Origin: UBA987 sp002292105
Lineage (GTDB): Bacteria > Bacteroidota > Bacteroidia > NS11-12g > UBA9320
Assembly: GCA_943846675.1 (NCBI GenBank)
Contig: OX044357.1
Coordinates: 2,914,001 to 2,978,000 of the forward strand
Length of the DNA stretch: 64,000 bases
Direction: 5' to 3'
A model generated the notes under the pieces. The model was not told the origin of the DNA. It did not search any database and was given only the letters and a program-made list of their open reading frames with translations. Both the position numbers and the translations under genes were made by a program. Position 1 is the stretch's first letter; each line of letters begins with the position of its first letter. Below, piece by piece: positions 61,308 to 64,000 of the stretch.

Positions 61308-62210
61308 ATGATCAAAGCTTTTGTTCAAGCCGCTCGATTAAGAACATTGCCTTTAGCAATTGCGTCTATTTCGGCTGGGTCGGTTTTGGCAAGTTTTTTC
61401 TACGAACATGATTGGTGGATTACGGCGCTTGCCTTAACAACGGCAATCCTTTTACAAATACTGTCCAATTTTGCTAATGACTACGGTGACTTTAAAAAGG
61501 GAACCGACGACAAAACACGAACGGATCGAGCACTAGCGAGTGGGTCTTTGTCTGAAGTGCAGATGCGCAATGCGTTAATAGTTACGTCAATCTTAACCCT
61601 GACTAGCGGTGTTTCACTATTGTGGTTGGCTTTGGACTCGATAGAAATACAATTTCTACTGTTTTTTCTACTGGGTGTAATTAGCATTGCGGCCGCCATA
61701 AAATATACTGCTGGAAAGAACCCATATGGTTACAGTACATTAGGTGACCTAGCCGTATTCATATTTTTCGGTTTGGTTGCTGTGTTAGGCACTTATTATC
61801 TTCATGTATTGAAATTCGATTATGGATTTTACCAATCAATATGGCCAGCCTCGGCTGTTGGTTTGCTAGCAACAGGTGTTTTAAACATTAACAACATTAG
61901 AGACATCGATGGAGATAAGAAAAATGGCAAAATTACATTAGCCGCAAAGCTTGGTAAAAGACGTGCTGAAATTTATCAGTTGATTTTAAATATTACCGCC
62001 ATTGGATTTTTAATCTACTTTATACGTGTTTCTACAGCTCACGATGGTTTGCTAATTGCTTTAGTTGGACTATTGTTTCTGGCACATTGGATTGGATTAC
62101 GAGGGTTGGATAATGCCGCCAAAAACAGACCGAAGTACAATGCCCTGCTTAAGTTTCACGTTCTTCTCACCCTTTTAATGGTAGTTACGATAACCTTTCT
62201 ACTTGTATAA
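61308..62210 (+). CDS. menA: 1,4-dihydroxy-2-naphthoate polyprenyltransferase
   Basis: A 300-residue UbiA-type membrane enzyme attaching the isoprenoid chain to DHNA in menaquinone synthesis. The first Asp-rich motif is in NFANDYGDFKKGTDDKTRTDRALASG, the second in NNIRDIDGDKKNGKITLAAKLG. About eight membrane helices lie around them. This is the standard MenA form. The stop is directly followed by the menC ATG, so they are coupled. Confidence 0.94.
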   Translation: MIKAFVQAARLRTLPLAIASISAGSVLASFFYEHDWWITALALTTAILLQILSNFANDYGDFKKGTDDKTRTDRALASGSLSEVQMRNALIVTSILTLTSGVSLLWLALDSIEIQFLLFFLLGVISIAAAIKYTAGKNPYGYSTLGDLAVFIFFGLVAVLGTYYLHVLKFDYGFYQSIWPASAVGLLATGVLNINNIRDIDGDKKNGKITLAAKLGKRRAEIYQLILNITAIGFLIYFIRVSTAHDGLLIALVGLLFLAHWIGLRGLDNAAKNRPKYNALLKFHVLLTLLMVVTITFLLV

Positions 62211-63254
62211 ATGGAGTACCAGATCGTCCACCATACGCTAGAATTTAATAAGCCGGCGAAAACAAGTCGAAATGTTTTTAAGTCACGTGATATTCGATAT
62301 GTGCTGTTGTTAGAAAATGGCATTACTGGTATTGGAGAAGCGTCACCATTGCACTTACTGAGCATTGACGATGTTGCAGATTATGACGAGATACTCCATC
62401 AAGTGTGTCAAACAATTTGTGAGGGACCAAAGGAATTAAACGTAGAAGAGCTTGATTTAAATCCATACCCTTCTATACGTTTTGGGATTGAGACAGCCCT
62501 GCTTGACTTAAAAAATGGTGGCAAACGTTTAGTTTTTGACACGCCGTTCGTTCTTGGCCAACCGATTCCGATTAACGGCCTCGTCTGGATGGCTGATTTA
62601 AACGAAATGTACGATGAAGCCATCAGCAAAATTGAACAAGGATATACGTGTATTAAATTCAAAGTGGGGCAGCACGATTTTGATGCGGAATGTCGTTTTT
62701 TGGAAAGAGTTCGATCACGGCATAACGCTTTTGATTTAGAAATTCGATTGGATGCCAACGGTGCTTTTTTGCCCGATGAAGCTGCTATTCAATTAAAGGA
62801 ATTAAGCCGATTTGATATTCATAGTATAGAACAACCGATTCAAGTAAATCAATGGGATGCTATGGCACGATTGTGTACTGAATCGAAAATCGATATTGCG
62901 TTAGATGAAGAGCTCATCGGAGTTGATGTATTTGCGGATGGTGAAACATTATTGACACACATTACTCCAAAATACGTAATCTTAAAACCCAATCTGATTG
63001 GAGGTTTTACGGTGTCAGACAAATGGATTGAGCTTTGTAGAAGACATGCTATTGGTTGGTGGGCAACGTCAGCTTTAGAGTCTAACATTGGGTTAAATGC
63101 CATCGCCCAGTGGGTTAGTCAATACCAAACCAGTATGCCGCAGGGTTTAGGCACTGGGAGTTTGTACGCCAATAACATCGATAGTCCGCTTTCCATAAAA
63201 GACCAGCAATTGGTTTATGGCTCACCACAATGGGACCTATCTACATTTGGCTAA
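62211..63254 (+). CDS. menC: o-succinylbenzoate synthase (MenC)
   Basis: A 347-residue enolase-superfamily enzyme dehydrating SHCHC to o-succinylbenzoate in menaquinone synthesis. Catalytic residues are all visible: K149-x-K151 (IKFKVG), metal ligands D181 (RLDANGAF), E207 (HSIEQPI) and D232 (ALDEELIG), and K259 (VILKPNL). The family also includes dipeptide epimerases, but the position directly after menA makes MenC by far the likelier call. The ATG abuts the menA stop. Confidence 0.93.
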   Translation: MEYQIVHHTLEFNKPAKTSRNVFKSRDIRYVLLLENGITGIGEASPLHLLSIDDVADYDEILHQVCQTICEGPKELNVEELDLNPYPSIRFGIETALLDLKNGGKRLVFDTPFVLGQPIPINGLVWMADLNEMYDEAISKIEQGYTCIKFKVGQHDFDAECRFLERVRSRHNAFDLEIRLDANGAFLPDEAAIQLKELSRFDIHSIEQPIQVNQWDAMARLCTESKIDIALDEELIGVDVFADGETLLTHITPKYVILKPNLIGGFTVSDKWIELCRRHAIGWWATSALESNIGLNAIAQWVSQYQTSMPQGLGTGSLYANNIDSPLSIKDQQLVYGSPQWDLSTFG

Positions 63255-63260
63255 AAAAAA

Positions 63261-63284
63261 CTCCCGTCGATATGTCGACGGGAG
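63261..63284 (-). terminator. Intrinsic terminator for the minus-strand T9SS gene
   Basis: A perfect 10-bp stem (CTCCCGTCGA at 63261-63270, TCGACGGGAG at 63275-63284) with a 4-base loop lies between convergent stops 63254 and 63326. A-runs stand on both sides on the plus strand, so only the minus-strand transcript gets a U-tract (8 U). For the plus strand it is a stem without a U-run. Confidence 0.8.
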
Positions 63285-63325
63285 AAAAAAGTATAGAATA
63301 GATTAATAAAAAAACAGTTTCTAGT

Positions 63326-64000
63326 TTAGTGACGGACAACCAATCTTTCTGTTTTGGTTGTTGTCGATCCAATGAATTGGATGAAGTAAATGCCATCTTT
63401 GATGGAGGTCAAATCAATGGTTGCATTGTTGTGTTGATCCGGAAGTTGTTCAGCGACAACTTTACCGTTTAACCCTAATACAACAATTTTTCCGGTCTCT
63501 TCATTCTCTCCCCATCGCACCTGCACTTTATCAGTGGCTGGGTTAGGAAAAACTTTCAGATTAATATCGGCCTGTTGTAACAAGCTATTGACCATAACGA
63601 CATCAGAATAATCATATTTTCCATCGTAATCTACCTGCATAATACGGTAGTAGTTCACGTCCATATAAGGATTCATGTCGATGTATTCGTATTTCAACAC
63701 ATTTGAAGAAAATCCTGCACCGCCAATTTCGGTTAACGATTCCCAACTCGCCCCGTCGTGTGTGCGTTGCACAATAAAGTGGCTGTTGTTTTCTTCCATT
63801 GCAGTGGCCCATTTAATTTTGTTTACATCACGGTCTTGTGTTGCAGTTATATATAAAAACTCAACGGGTAAGGCATTTGCAGAGCTTGTAGACCCCATCG
63901 AATAAAGGGCATCGTTGTTAACGACTATGCCAGAATACGTTATTGTATTACTTGAGCTGTTGTACGTCCCATGCACAATCTGCGCATCTGTCATATCACC
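63326..64000 (-). CDS. T9SS type A cargo protein (5' partial)
   Basis: The C-terminal 225 or so residues of a secreted protein continuing past the window's right end; ATG 63994 is internal to the frame, not the start. Residues ALPVEFLYITATQDRDVNKIKWATAMEENNSHFIVQRTHDGASWESL are the typical region ahead of the sorting signal. The final 80 residues form the type A sorting domain (LKVFPNPATDKVQVRW, IDLTSIKDGIYFIQFIG). It is exported to the cell surface through the type IX system. The functional part lies outside the window. Confidence 0.88.
   Translation of the reverse strand, partial: GDMTDAQIVHGTYNSSSNTITYSGIVVNNDALYSMGSTSSANALPVEFLYITATQDRDVNKIKWATAMEENNSHFIVQRTHDGASWESLTEIGGAGFSSNVLKYEYIDMNPYMDVNYYRIMQVDYDGKYDYSDVVMVNSLLQQADINLKVFPNPATDKVQVRWGENEETGKIVVLGLNGKVVAEQLPDQHNNATIDLTSIKDGIYFIQFIGSTTTKTERLVVRH

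Noticed and set aside
63261..63284. Terminator for menC.
   Set aside because: On the plus strand the stem is followed by A, not T; the U-tract exists only for the minus-strand transcript.

Overview
This looks like a chromosomal segment of a member of the Bacteroidota, most like the Flavobacteriales. The grounds are two secreted proteins with type IX secretion (T9SS) C-terminal sorting domains, families largely confined to this phylum (DUF6787, DUF5723, DUF4846), LytS-type kinases with giant extracellular two-component propellers, a Mrp without its C-terminal CxxC, start codons with almost no Shine-Dalgarno sequence, and repeated TAnnTTTG promoter elements. The DNA is moderately AT-rich and densely coding. 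I see no rRNA, tRNA, CRISPR array, phage or insertion sequence; it is mostly ordinary core genome with a few accessory spots.

Layout. 1-1.4 kb: the end of a surface-sugar cluster (WbpD-like acetyltransferase, galE). 1.4-3.9 kb, minus strand: an Fe-S operon (DUF6787, mrp, NifU-like, UbiA-like membrane protein). 4-20 kb: envelope and secreted proteins, including a GH3/serine-hydrolase fusion, several lipoproteins, lpxH, and a 1138-residue PNGase F-related T9SS cargo. 20-24 kb: an OmpA/HHH pair, then a WYL regulator divergent from a small unknown gene and a HIRAN-domain gene. 24-27.6 kb: a LytS/LytTR two-component pair. 28-35.3 kb: AlkB alkane monooxygenase and an RND efflux operon (adaptor, pump, TolC, FAH-family enzyme). 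35.3-37.1 kb: a DmpG/DmpH-type pair from the lower meta-cleavage pathway. 37-43.4 kb: membrane, START-fold and secreted proteins, including a DUF5723-TSP3-SPOR protein. 43.4-46.1 kb: a broken comEC and its upstream neighbour. 46-57.7 kb: thymidine kinase, a HerA/YjgR ATPase, a DUF4349 lipoprotein, an orphan substrate-binding protein, a Bax inhibitor-1 protein, a second propeller kinase, PBP1C and a PA0069-type radical SAM protein. 57.8-63.3 kb: ftsH, then kbl-menA-menC. The right edge cuts a second T9SS cargo gene.

Main observations. (1) comEC carries two separate lesions, a one-base deficit in a 10-base homopolymer and an in-frame TAA, while the reading frame is otherwise intact across 1.9 kb. 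(2) A WYL regulator faces a HIRAN mini-operon across an 83-bp gap holding a perfect 6-bp inverted repeat. This is the best candidate for a little-described system, although its function is unknown. (3) Six tandem 8-bp units lie between tdk and the HerA-like gene. (4) Eleven exact TAnnTTTG elements lie 4-22 nt before start codons, and six of them are so close that leaderless mRNAs are likely. (5) A 37-codon ORF and a 12-bp hairpin lie in the only long gene-free gap.
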